Under the pieces are notes generated by a model. The model was not told the DNA's origin. It made no database searches and was given only the letters and a program-made list of their open reading frames with translations. A stretch of 64,000 bases of DNA from Pelargonium nanum (Eukaryota > Streptophyta > Magnoliopsida > Geraniales > Geraniaceae), in the NCBI GenBank assembly GCA_036897485.1, contig JAYMTF010000013.1, positions 1 through 64,000 of the forward strand. The letters run 5' to 3'. This document shows positions 1-10,227 of this stretch, in pieces; position 1 is the first letter of the stretch, and each line of letters opens with the position of its first letter. The position numbers and the translations under genes were made by a program.

Positions 1-780
1 TATATATTTAATTGTTTGATAATTTTGAGGACAAGACTTGACGCAACAGTAAGGTTGGTGCCTTGTGGAGTTTAATATAATTTTTTGTTCAAGAATGGGA
101 TTGAGATTCTCGTTCTTACGTTTGGATTATGACTTTTTGGTCGTGATATTGATTTTGGAATGAGAATCTCATTCGTATTTCTATTTCACAAAATTTGATC
201 TAAACGTTGCCTTAATTGTTTGATAATTCTAGAAAAAGGATTATAATTTGAACCCGACTTGTAAATTTAGTGATGGAGATCGAGTAAATGTCGCGCAATA
301 GTAAGGTTGTTGCCTCCTGATTGAGTCAGAAAAACAGTCTCTATGTTAAAGCACGAGAATTTATAATAATATCTTTATAATAAGTTAGTAACCATTGAGT
401 TTGCTGCCCCACATGCCCGTCAGCTCATGGGGATACAAGAGGAAATGTAACACTAACTAACTTCTCCTTAGTTTTTCCTGAAAAAGAAATCAAGGCACGT
501 TTTTTTGGGATAGAGGGAGTATTTGCTATCCATGATTGTAAGCTCTAATTGATTATATTTTGCTACTGGATTATACTCAGTTTATGAGCTATGTAAACAG
601 AGTACAACTTGCTTTGATTGGATCGTTACAAATTAAAATTCTTGTGTCTTCAAAATGGATGAAGCTCAATTCCACAAAACTCATTCCAGACTCGAGTTGA
701 TGAAAAAGGAAAAACAATTTAGACCTATAACAACTAGACCTGTGGGGTGTAATCAGGATTTTGATGGATACTTTCAGGAG
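1..780. other. Left-edge non-coding stretch
   Basis: I see no exon that can be supported here. Bases 71-211 carry a copy of the short TIR repeat described below as family A. A motif near 505-525 resembles the end of a Stowaway-like element. The first exon of the truncated FOLK copy would be expected in this interval by comparison with the intact copy, but no sequence resembling that exon is visible on the + strand. Confidence 0.5.
71..211. mobile_element. Family A MITE-like repeat, copy 1
   Basis: This is a short AT-rich element with internal blocks resembling 'gaatgagaatctcattc' and 'ggattatgactttttggtc', shared with copies near 1165, 2756, 4967, 25106, 37365 and 44075. The ends read like inverted versions of 'gtagcrtttggattaaa'. 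No coding capacity is visible. It is probably a non-autonomous DNA transposon; the superfamily is not assigned. Confidence 0.55.
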
Positions 781-846
781 AGCTTGTTGTTCAAGAAACT
801 TGTGCATTCTGATGTCTCTTCAATTTGTTGTATTTTTCCTCTGTAG

Positions 847-2707
847 AAAGTGAATAGGAAGCTTGTGCACATAAGCATCGGACTTGTTTTAATTCTTTGT
901 TGGCCATTATTCAGGTAAATCTCATGTTCAAGCACTGAAGATTTTCCATACTTTTGCTACATTTTCGCTTGACGAATAAACTATTGTATTGTTAAATCGT
1001 TGCAGTTCGGAGAAACGAGCACCACTTTTAGCATCTCTTGTTCTAATAGCCAATTTTGTGAAGATGCTTGTGATGGGACTTGGATTATATAAAGATGAGG
1101 CGACAGTCAAATCCATGACCAGATATGGAGACTACAGGTTACGTATTTTAAAGAGCTACAGTTGCATTATGATTATAATATTTTGTTCAGGAATGGAAAC
1201 GAGATTCCAATTTCTATGCTTGGATTAGGACTTTTTGGTCATGATATTATTTACATCTCAATTGCAATGATCTGATATACCCTAGTGGACATATGATTAG
1301 TGGAGTCAATTTCTGTGGACTGTTATTCCCTAATTTCCTTTGTTATGCCAAAAGAAGAAACTTGTTTCTGGTTATACTCACCAGTTGAGTTGCTTCCGAA
1401 TAGAAATTAATGGCAAAACGGGTGGCTGGTCAGGTTAAAAAGACGCACGCATATTTATCGGGTCACTTTTTCCAGCCCGGGCCAGATCACCCCGACCTAT
1501 TTCGCAAGCTCTAGCTAGCAAAAAGGTCTGTGGGCCGAGCTCGGGCCATAAATACCCACATGTTCATCGGCCACATTTTACCGTTCCGGGTCCACTATTA
1601 TCGGGTCCATTTTGTCATATCTATTCTACCTCAAACAATAACTCTTCTATGTGGGAAGTAATTTTCAACAAGTGTGCTATATTTAAGACAAATGTTAGCT
1701 CTATAGCTGAGACTGAAGTAAAGAACTATATTTTGACGTTATTTCTAACTGTTATTTTTTCATCCGCTCTCTGCATCAGAGAACTTATTAAGGGACCCCT
1801 ATACTATTGTGCGGCGACTATTTGTTCTGGTATGGTTTATTGGAGAACTTCCCCGATTGCAATTGCTATAACGTGCAACCTCTGTGCTGGAGACGGTACT
1901 GTTAGTTATTTACATTACCTGTTTTGGATCTCTCGATGTTCGATTTCAAATTATAACATACACTGTCTAATACAATTACAAGAAACAGTCAAAACTTGCT
2001 CGGGACTATTCAATTTCATTCAATTGTTTGCATACAGTACAATAACTAGACTTGGGCCATATATTTATCTGTGGAAGACTGTTTTCGTATTCATTTTCTA
2101 GTTATTGCTCCGTTTCGAAGAAAATTTGGAGAACTTGTTCTCTTTGTCTTCTGTTTGAGTGGAGATAAATTGGTTTAAAATAAATATAGTTTATTGTTCT
2201 AATTACCCTTTCAATAATTGTACAACTAAACGATGTTCAGCTTTTCATTTTTTGTTTAAAGTTTTGCGGAAAACTGAAATTTTCTGCAACTAAACGGCCT
2301 CTTTTCACTTGCCTTTTATCAGGTTTTGCGGACCTTGTGGGGAGGAGGTTTGGGAGACGGAAAATTCCTTACAACAAAGACAAAACAATCGCAGGCAGTG
2401 TTGCGATGGCATCTACTGGGTTCTTAGCATCTATCGGGTAACTTTTGCCGGCTTCAATTGCTTTCTCTTTTCTCGTAAACTTAAATCTAGCTCGTTATTA
2501 AAAATACGAAATGTTGTGATTCGTGACAGGTTTATGTACTATTTCTCTTTATTCGGGTTTATTGAAGCTGGCTGGGAAATGGTTTTCGGTTTCTTGGTCG
2601 TGTCTCTTGCCTCAGCAGTGGTTGAGTCGCTCACTATAAGCACCAAGATTGACGACAACCTCACAGTTCCTCTGGCTTCTCTGTTGCTGGGACACCTCGT
2701 TCTGTGA
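847..2707 (+). CDS. FOLK-like tandem paralogue lacking the first exon
   Basis: This is a second copy of farnesol kinase, upstream of the intact gene. Exons are 847-914, 1006-1137, 1780-1895, 2323-2437 and 2530-2707. They have exactly the same lengths and phases as exons 2-6 of the downstream copy (68, 132, 116, 115, 178 nt). Together they encode about 202 residues with an open frame ending in TGA, from NRKLVHISIG through AGDGFADLVGRRFG to ISTKIDDNLTVPL. The transit peptide and first membrane exon are absent: similarity to the other copy starts inside intron 1 at about 780 and nothing like exon 1 is seen upstream. The donor after 1137 is GTTACG, weaker than GTAAAG in the sister copy. The frame is intact but the gene is probably non-functional, unless an exon lies left of the window. 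The membrane kinase family (phytol/farnesol kinase) is clear; activity is not. Confidence 0.75.
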
Positions 2708-3860
2708 TGTGCGACGAAGCTTGTGAATAATGGCCCCTCAAGGTCGGAAATAAGCTAGCGTTTGGATTAAAATTTTTAGAATGCGAATCTCATTTTAGAT
2801 TCATTTTCACGGCTTAAAATTCCTAATCCAAACATGAATGTTGAGAATCTCATTTTCATTCCAATTCTTGATTCTCATTCTTGAATACGAAAAATTCATT
2901 GAAACGCTACCTAAATGTAATTGCTGTGTTTTTGTTGTAAGTTGTTTGTTTGACAACATTAGTTAGTGTTTGTAGAAACTATGGTTATTGAAGCTCTGTT
3001 GATTCTTGTTTTTTGCTGATTACAAGATCTATGTATCTTTTGAGTTGTTCTCAATCATTTGTATAATCTTATTTATAACTTATGAGAGTGAGCTTCTAGC
3101 AATATGGTGTTTCTTACTTGTCTTGCAAGTTACCATTTGTATATCAAATCGCTACATATTTATTGTGAACGTGGACCGAATAAAGATAGAGTATGTAAAT
3201 GTGTAGCGAATAGTGATAGATTGAGTATGCATAGGTGTAACTTTGTCTTATCATACAAAAATTTGTAGATTTAACCATTAGAGGTGTGGATTTATCACCA
3301 CCCTAATAAATTTGTGGATGCAAGTATAAATTTATAGACATTAGATTTCATTTAATGAAAGATCCAAAGTTATAAACTTCGGTAAATCCTCACTTCATTA
3401 CTTGCCAAACCCTTTAGTCTATATCGAGTACCAATTAATATCAAGACCTGAACTTTCAAAGAAAAAATCTGTCAAACACTTAAATTATTAATTGGTTTCA
3501 CTCTGACTTTTTATGACCAATTATATACAAAGTAGCAATACTATCTATGAGAAGTATAGTACGAGTTTGTCGCATCAAAATAATGCGCAACAAGAAAAGT
3601 AAACCAATAAATCATAATATATCACGAGTACAATATATCTTATAAACTGCGTATCATATATGTTAAATTGTTATTGATTGAAACTTCATTTTAAACCATA
3701 CATATTCGTGTGTGTATGTAAAAATATAAATATTGTCTGTAATTCCGTTATTTACTGTTGCAGTCAACTACCTAGTTACGATGTTTCCTTGATGGTCCGA
3801 ACCAGAAACCGACCAGAACTGGCGCGAACATGTTTGTGCTGTTCACTGAGATCTAACAGC
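2708..3860. other. Spacer between the two FOLK copies
   Basis: No gene is seen. A family A repeat sits at 2756-2911. Bases of about 2930-3105 resemble 6532-6630 downstream of the second FOLK copy, so the duplicated block extends past the stop codon to about 3105. The rest is AT-rich and holds the promoter of the intact FOLK gene. Confidence 0.6.
2756..2911. mobile_element. Family A MITE-like repeat, copy 2
   Basis: The ends are inverted copies of each other: 'tagcgtttggattaaaat' at the left and 'attcattgaaacgctac' at the right. Internal 'gagaatctcattttcattcc' motifs match the other copies. It has no coding capacity and lies just downstream of the truncated FOLK copy. Confidence 0.65.
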
Positions 3861-4019
3861 GATAATGGCTATAAATCTCCACTTCCTCTCGCCTTTCGCT
3901 TCACTTGCTCTCCATTTCGCTCTTTCGCCGCCAATTTCCGTTTATCTTCCCGCCGGTAAGGTCACTTTCGCCGCCGGCGGATTCTGAGCACTTTACTCTC
4001 CAAATCTCCGGAGGCAGCC

Positions 4020-6278
4020 ATGATTTTCTCTAATAGTTCGGTCTCCTCCGACATCTGCGCCACCGCCGTTACCGGCGCCGTCGCTCTCTCTCTCCTTCGG
4101 TTGTGGGAAGAGACAGCGAAACGACGTCTCTTCGATCAGGTTATTTCGATTTTTTTGGGTTTTTAGGTTTGGTAGTTTCCGGAAGTGCAATTGCTTGTTT
4201 GTTGTGAGTTGGATTGTTTATTGAATTGTGAATTTGTAAATTTGTAATGAATTTGTCGAAATTTGGGGATTTTAGTTTTGGTAGCATCTGGAAGTGCAAT
4301 TGATTGCTTGTTCTGTGTTGGATTGTTGATTGAATTGTGAATTTGCAACATTTTGAGGGAATTTGCAAAAACATAGTGTGTTTTTGGTTGGAATTTGATT
4401 AGAACAGTCGTTTTCATGAACATTTTGAGGTAGCTTGTTGTTCCAAAAACTTGTGCTTTTCGCTTAACTAAGAAGGGGATTAGATAGCATAGAGTAGAGG
4501 AGGAAGAGAATACGAGCAGTAGATCCCAAAGAGTTTTGTTAATGGATTCATGTAGCCAATCCCGACATTGTTCGGGAAATGGCTTTGTTGTTTTGTTGTA
4601 GTTCTATCTTATTTGAGGTGCCTTGACTTTTTTTGTATTTTTCCTCTTTTAGAAACTGAATAGGAAGCTTGTGCACATAAGCATCGGACAAGTTTTTATG
4701 CTTTGTTGGCCACTATTCAGGTAAATCTCAAATGTCAGCGCTGAAGATTTTCCTTACTTCTGCTGCATTCCCGCTTGATCAATAAACTTCTGTATTGCTA
4801 AATCGTTGCAGTTCAGATAACCGAGCACCACTTTTAGCATCTCTTGTTCCAGGCGTTAATGTTGTAAAGATGCTTCTGTTGGGACTTGGGGTGTATAAAG
4901 ATGAGGCCACAGTCAAGTCCATGAGCCGATATGGAGACCACAGGTAAAGTATTTTAAAGAACCATGGTAGCATTTGGATTGGAATTTTTTTATTATCAGG
5001 AATGAGAATCAAGAATCGGAATAGGAATGAGATTTTCATTGTTCATGTTTGCATTAGGATTTTTTGGTCACTCGATAATCAATCCTGTTCCGTAAGTTTA
5101 AATCCAAGCGCTACTTTTTAAAATTTTGGATACTTAAGTTTAGAAGATACTGTGAACTGATACGCCTGAGTGAAAATATGATTAGTTGAGTCAGTTTCTG
5201 TGGAGTTCGTTATAATTTATTTTCCTTTGTTTTGTCAAAAGAAGAAATTGATTCCAGGTTCTAATCACCTGTTAAGCTGCCTCCGTACAGTTACTCTTAA
5301 AACAAATGTTAGGCATAACAGAATTGAAGTAAAGAATTGTTATTGCTGACCTAACCGTATTTACTTATTTGTATACTCCATTAAAACTCTGTCACTCCTA
5401 ATTATTACTCTCTTTTACTTCTTGCAAAAGTATTCTTTAACTGATTCGGGAATGATAAAAGGGGTATAATTGGAAAGTCTGGTACATTTTTGGCATCATT
5501 TTCTAAATTTTATTCTTTGGCTCACTCTTCTGCACCAGGGAACTTCTAACGGGACCCCTATACTATGCTTTGGCAGCTACCCTAGCTTGTATGACTTATT
5601 GGAGAACGTCTCCGATAGCAATTGCTGTAATATGCAACATGTGCGCCGGAGATGGTACTGTTAATTGATTACATTGCCTATTTTTGGACCTCTTGCTTTC
5701 CTTCAATTCCAAATTCAATCGTTTGTATACAGAATAACAGAAACTAAACTTGCTATCTTTTGACTTGCCTTGGATCAGGTTTTGCGGACGTTGTGGGGAG
5801 AAGGTTTGGGAGTCGGAAAATTCCTTACAACAGAAACAAAACTATTGCTGGTAGTGTTGCAATGGCATCTGCTGGGTTTTTAGCATCTATCGGGTAATTT
5901 TTTCTAGCTTCTATTGCGATTTATTAAATAAATGCATTTCTATTACCATAATTTCTGAATTTAGTCGGGGATTTTCATCAAAAACATACCATAACCAATT
6001 TTAGGGGATATTTCAAATGTTTGAGCAGTCCAAAAGGTGCATAAAGATTGAAATTTAACCTTTTTTCTATATCATAAACGTATCGTAATTGGTGTAACAG
6101 GTATATGTACTATTTCTCTTCATTTGGGTTTGTTCAAGGAAGCTGGGAGATGGCTATCGGTTTCTTGGTCGTGTCTCTCGCCTCAGCAGTGGTGGAGTCG
6201 CTCCCGATAAGCACCAAGCTTGACGACAATCTCACAGTTCCCCTGACTTCTCTGTTGGTTGGCATCCTCGTTTTCTGA
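4020..6278 (+). CDS. FOLK: Farnesol kinase (FOLK), polyprenol kinase family
   Basis: A membrane-bound kinase that uses a nucleotide donor (CTP in the plant family) to phosphorylate farnesol. In Arabidopsis it is plastidial and loss of function alters ABA response. Exons are 4020-4139, 4653-4720, 4812-4943, 5539-5654, 5779-5893 and 6101-6278, giving 242 residues from this ATG. It matches Arabidopsis FOLK closely (KLNRKLVHISIGQVFMLCWP, then AGDGFADVVGRRFG, then SLPISTKLDDNLTVPL). Start choice is difficult. Family members have a longer N-terminus with a transit peptide. An ATG at 3865 opens a plausible transit peptide (MAINLHFLSPFASLALHF), but that frame ends at 3985-3987 and is one base out of register with the 4020 frame. 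The frame upstream of 4020 still resembles the family until a TAA at 3957-3959. This could be a real frame disruption, a sequence error or a downstream start. Intron 3 holds a family A repeat. Confidence 0.88.
4967..5114. mobile_element. Family A MITE-like repeat, copy 3, in FOLK intron 3
   Basis: The left end is 'gtagcatttggattgg' and the right end is 'aaatccaagcgctac'; internal 'ggaatgagaatcaagaatcg' is shared with the copies at 25106 and 1165. A decayed copy sits at the equivalent intron position (about 1150-1245) of the truncated FOLK paralogue, so this insertion probably predates the FOLK duplication. Confidence 0.65.
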
Positions 6279-7140
6279 TTTGACCGATTTATTAGTCTTT
6301 TAACTATCAGAATTCTACCGAAATGGTCCCTATTGTTATCCGCCATCAGTTTTGCCCTTAGTTTCTCATGGAGTTGGCGACATAGACCATTTTGTTCGAA
6401 ATCTTGATAGTTCGGGTCCTAAATTGGCTTCATGGACTAAATTGTCTGGGTAACTTTTTTTCATAATTTTTTTTTCTAGATCAATTAGTTAAGCTTAAGC
6501 AGTTTAACGGTACACAAATGTATTTGGTGTGCTTTTTTGTAAAATTGTTTTGTAACATCAGTTAGTTTTTGAACTATTCTCAAACATTTCTATGATCCTA
6601 TATGTAAGAGTGAATTTCTAGCAATTATATTTCAGATGGACCTATGATGATCCGCGAGCAAGAATAGAACCAAGCCCGCTTTTGCTCGGGCTAGCCTAAA
6701 TAAGTCGGGCCAAAAGAATGGAAGCGTATTTCTTGATCCTTTTTGCGCCCACCAATGTCAAAATTATTGGCCAAAACTATGATAACTCTGGACGTTTGCT
6801 CATTCATCAGCTCTAATATTTTAAATCAATTGTGTCCAAAACTTGAAATCAACACGCCTGACCAATTATTATTCTTTTATGGGGAGGGAATACATTCTCA
6901 AAATCGTTTGAAATTATATTTTCGTATACCAATTACTCCGTATATAAGTTTTACGTGTACATTTTGCATCGATAAATATTTACAAATTCAACTACAAACG
7001 TGTGGAAGAATTCACGTAACAAATGACACCTGTAATACAAAATATCACAAAAGATATAATATTTTCCCTTTCTATTTATGAAGTGGCGCCATATGATTGG
7101 ATGTGGACTTTATCCAGTTACAGAGCGCGAAGCATCAGAT
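6279..7140. other. Intergenic, FOLK to SGF11
   Basis: No gene is seen. Bases of about 6310-6425 hold 'aatggtccctattg' and 'agaccattttgttcg' in inverted orientation, like a small decayed TIR element. Bases 6648-6720 hold GGGCC-rich sequence resembling the hAT-like repeat family elsewhere in the window. The right part, up to the pyrimidine-rich 7150-7230 stretch, should contain the SGF11 promoter. Confidence 0.45.
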
Positions 7141-7930
7141 TATTGAAAAGACCCTCTCTCGAGTCTCGTCCCTCTTTCTCGTTCGCTCGCTATCGCTGAG
7201 ACACTCCCAATTTTCATCTCCGATTTTCCTGTAAGCTCTCTCTCTCGTAGCGTAGAGTAGTTTCGATTGATAAAGTGCAATGCTCTCAATACAGTTCATT
7301 TCAATTTTGCCTCTCGTTGATTTGATCCGAAATCATGAATATTTGTGTTTTTATTTTGTTTGTTTAATTTTGAGCTAAATCGTGAAATTTCCCTATCATT
7401 TTAGCTTATTTTATCATTTTGGTGTTCCCTTGATTGACCTGCGGATATAGTTCTTTTTTAAGAATGAATTTGTAGGAATTGAGTAAGGCATAGGTCTGTT
7501 TATATGTAATATTGTTTTTTTTTTGAATCTGATGTTTTGTTGAGTTTCATTTTTAGATTTGAGTTCTTTGATACAAAAATTAGTGTGCCTTTTGTTGATC
7601 GAAGTGAAAGCTTGTAACTAGTAAATTCTTTCGACATATGGTTGAGGTTTGTGATCAAGAAGGGTGGAATATGGTAGACTGTTATTTCTTGTGCTTCTCG
7701 TCTGATGATGGTCATTTTTGTATGCATTTGCATAGAGACTGTTACGGTAATGTGGTAGTCTTGTGCACTCAATGAATTTGCATAGAGATTGTTTCAGTCA
7801 CTCAAACCGTAGACCTCACAATATTGGAGTCCTGTCCTGTGCAATCAGTGAATTTGCATAGACGGTTTCAGTCAATTGAACCGTAGACCTCACAGTGATG
7901 ATAGTCTCGTGCATTGGGCTTTCTTTTTTG

Positions 7931-8151
7931 TTACTCCTCTATTCCTAAACGAGTGTCCACTTTCTCTTTTAGGAAGTTAGTTATGCATGAATTACCATCA
8001 ATATCCCTAAGATTTGTGAGTTAGAACCTCTTGAGTTTGTTACGAAAAGAGAAAAAAGGGGTATAATGGGTAAAGCCCAACCCGAACTAATTTATCCTTG
8101 ATTTCTACAAAAACGATAAAGTGGGCGCTTATTTTGGGCCAGATGGAGTGT
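7931..8151. mobile_element. Decayed Stowaway-like MITE in the SGF11 5' intron
   Basis: The left end 'tactcctctattcctaaacg' with 'gtgtccactttc' is mirrored on the right by 'aaagtgggcgcttattttgg' and 'gatggagtg'. This is the layout of the 'ctccctccgttcc' Stowaway-like family, of which a better copy lies at 22820-23095. No coding capacity is visible. Confidence 0.5.
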
Positions 8152-8617
8152 TTTGATTTACGTGTTGGTAGTTATCTGATTAAGATGCATGAGTAGTGAG
8201 TTTCTTTTGTAATGAAGGGAATGAGGAGTGGAAAGAAACGTAATAATTGTCTAGTCTAAACTTGGAGAATAACATAGGAATTGGAACAAAGGCAAAGATC
8301 TTTAGATATAAAATCACACGATTTGTATAAATGATTTAGTTTGATTCTCACATGCCCCAATTTAGGAGATTGTTTCTGTTAATGCATTGTTGACCTACCA
8401 ATCACATCGGGATCATTGGTTCAATTATGTAATCATGCCTTTCAGAAGCTTATCATCCACTTTCTGAGAGCTGTTTTCCTTAAAATTTGTTGCATCATGC
8501 CTATTTGCTATGTTAACACCGCGTTCTATATACAAGGTCACGGAATTTCTCTGGCATTAACTGAAGTTTTGACTTGGCAAACATTATATTTCACCTATCA
8601 TTTCTGTTCGAAGACTC

Positions 8618-9758
8618 ATGGCAGGGCCGAATGACGACAATGCATCTCCTCATGCTCAGGTATTAATATTATATCCTCTTTTTGTATTTTCAAATTATTA
8701 TAATAGTGTTGTAACAATAATATATTCTACCAGGTATTTAACATTATGCTTTGCTTTTTCTGTAAACATGTTTGCAGATTTCATCTCAATTTTTCGGTGA
8801 TCTCCTAGACTCGATAATTGTTGATGTTGCATCCGAATGTCACCGGATAGCAAGGCTAGGTCTTGATCGCAATCTAGATGATGAGGAGGAAGAATTGAGG
8901 CTTTCAGCACAAGCCCGTGTAAGGGTAGCCGATCCTAGTAATAGTGGCGAGGCAAATAGCAAATACGTGGTTGACATATTCGGGCAAACCCATCCTCCCG
9001 TCGCCAGTGAAATCTTCGAGTGCATGAACTGTGGACGATCAATTATGGCTGGAAGGTTTGCTCCTCATCTGGAAAAATGCATGGGAAAGGTGATCTTCCC
9101 CAACTCTTCATGCAATTTATTTTATTGATCATGATAACTTTATGTTTATGCCAAAGACCATTTCATCGATGAAAAAAAAATCAAAACGGCTGTTTTCACG
9201 ATCGTGATAACTTATGCCAAGGACCATTTCATTGATGGAAAAACTATCAAAATGGTCCTTGAACTCTCAGGACCCAACTAATTTGGTTTCTGAACTAATT
9301 TATGCCTAAATTCTCCCTCAACTATTGAAAGCCGACTAAAATGGTCTCTGGTGTTATTTTCATTTAGTTTTTATGTCAATTTTCCAGACGCGACATTAAA
9401 TAAAATAAATAAAGATATAGCTAATATTCAACGGAAGTTAACGTCGGGGACCATTTTGGTCGGTTTCCAATAGTTGAGTGGCCATTTGAGTGAGTAGTTT
9501 TTCCTTTCATTGATAGTTTGTTTACAGAACTTGAAATTCCAAATTATTGACATATGTTGTAACATTCTACAGGGTCGAAAGGCTCGTCTCAAGGCGACAA
9601 GAAGTACCACAGCAGCACAGAACCGATACTCGCGAGGAAGTCCTGTTTCTACGTATTCCCCTTACACAAACTCTACAACAAGCACAAACCGAGTATCAAA
9701 TGGAACGCACGGTGTTGCAGGCGAAGAGTATTCGAATGGCACATTTGAAGAGCATTGA
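8618..9758 (+). CDS. SGF11: SAGA-associated factor 11 (SGF11), deubiquitination module subunit
   Basis: SGF11 anchors the ubiquitin protease UBP22 in the plant SAGA-type deubiquitination module, which removes ubiquitin from histone H2B in the nucleus. Coding exons are 8618-8659, 8778-9089 and 9573-9758, all with exact GT-AG borders, giving 179 residues; the Arabidopsis protein is of similar length. The N-terminal helix (FFGDLLDSIIVDVASECHR) is the part that binds the module. The zinc finger at about residues 94-116 reads FECMNCGRSIMAGRFAPHLE and then KC, giving the expected C-x2-C ... H-x3-C pattern. The tail is Arg/Ser/Thr-rich. The ATG follows a long 5' intron that probably starts at a GTAAGC donor at 7231, after a pyrimidine-rich leader of about 7150-7230. 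The last intron carries tandem and inverted repeat sequence. In Arabidopsis FOLK and SGF11 are close neighbours, as here. Confidence 0.93.
9139..9482. mobile_element. TIR-like repeat inside the last SGF11 intron
   Basis: Two adjacent units of about 65 bases repeat 'gatcatgataacttt' and 'gccaaagaccatttcat'. They are followed by a segment bounded by 'aaaatggtccttgaactc' at about 9250 and its inverted mate 'ggggaccattttggtc' at about 9446. It looks like a small non-autonomous TIR element plus a local tandem duplication. It has no open frame. Confidence 0.5.
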
Positions 9759-10227
9759 ATCAAATTTAGCATGAGCAACTAACTTCAAGCTAGAATTGAC
9801 TCAATGATGTGTTCTTTTCTTTTTAACCATGTTGGTTTGGTCTGTGGCAGGATATTTTTACATGAAAATGCAGTGAACTTGCAGTTGCAGATTGTTTGGG
9901 ATCAACTGTTTCATTGTATCATCAGAATCTGTAGCCAAAATAACTGGTTTTTGTCCAGCAAGAAATGTATACAAAATGAAATGAAATTAGATCATATTTC
10001 AAAACTCTTATTGCATGCAACAACCAATTAAATGATTATCTTTTACTCGAATCGTAGCGTTCCGTAGAGAACAAATTGTTCTCTATCAATATTGTTCAAA
10101 CAAAAGCCTCTCCCTCTATTCTATAAACAACTTCACAACACATCAAACAAGTTAGGGTTTCAAATTTTCTATATATCATTAGGCATTGCAAGCTTATACA
10201 AACCCAAATTATATGCCAAAATCACTA
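9759..10227. other. Convergent spacer, SGF11 / BAG 3' ends
   Basis: The 3' ends of the + strand SGF11 and the - strand BAG gene face each other here. The sequence is AT-rich and should hold both 3' UTRs. I see no further gene. Confidence 0.6.

Noticed and set aside
655-846. Open frame MDEAQFHKT... ending at the exon 2 acceptor of the truncated FOLK copy
   Set aside because: It has no similarity to FOLK exon 1, and its stop codon overlaps the splice acceptor, so it cannot be the missing first exon.
2309-2707. 132-codon read-through frame across FOLK copy 1 exons 5-6
   Set aside because: The frame at its start is not the FOLK frame; the splice-based reading gives the correct family sequence.
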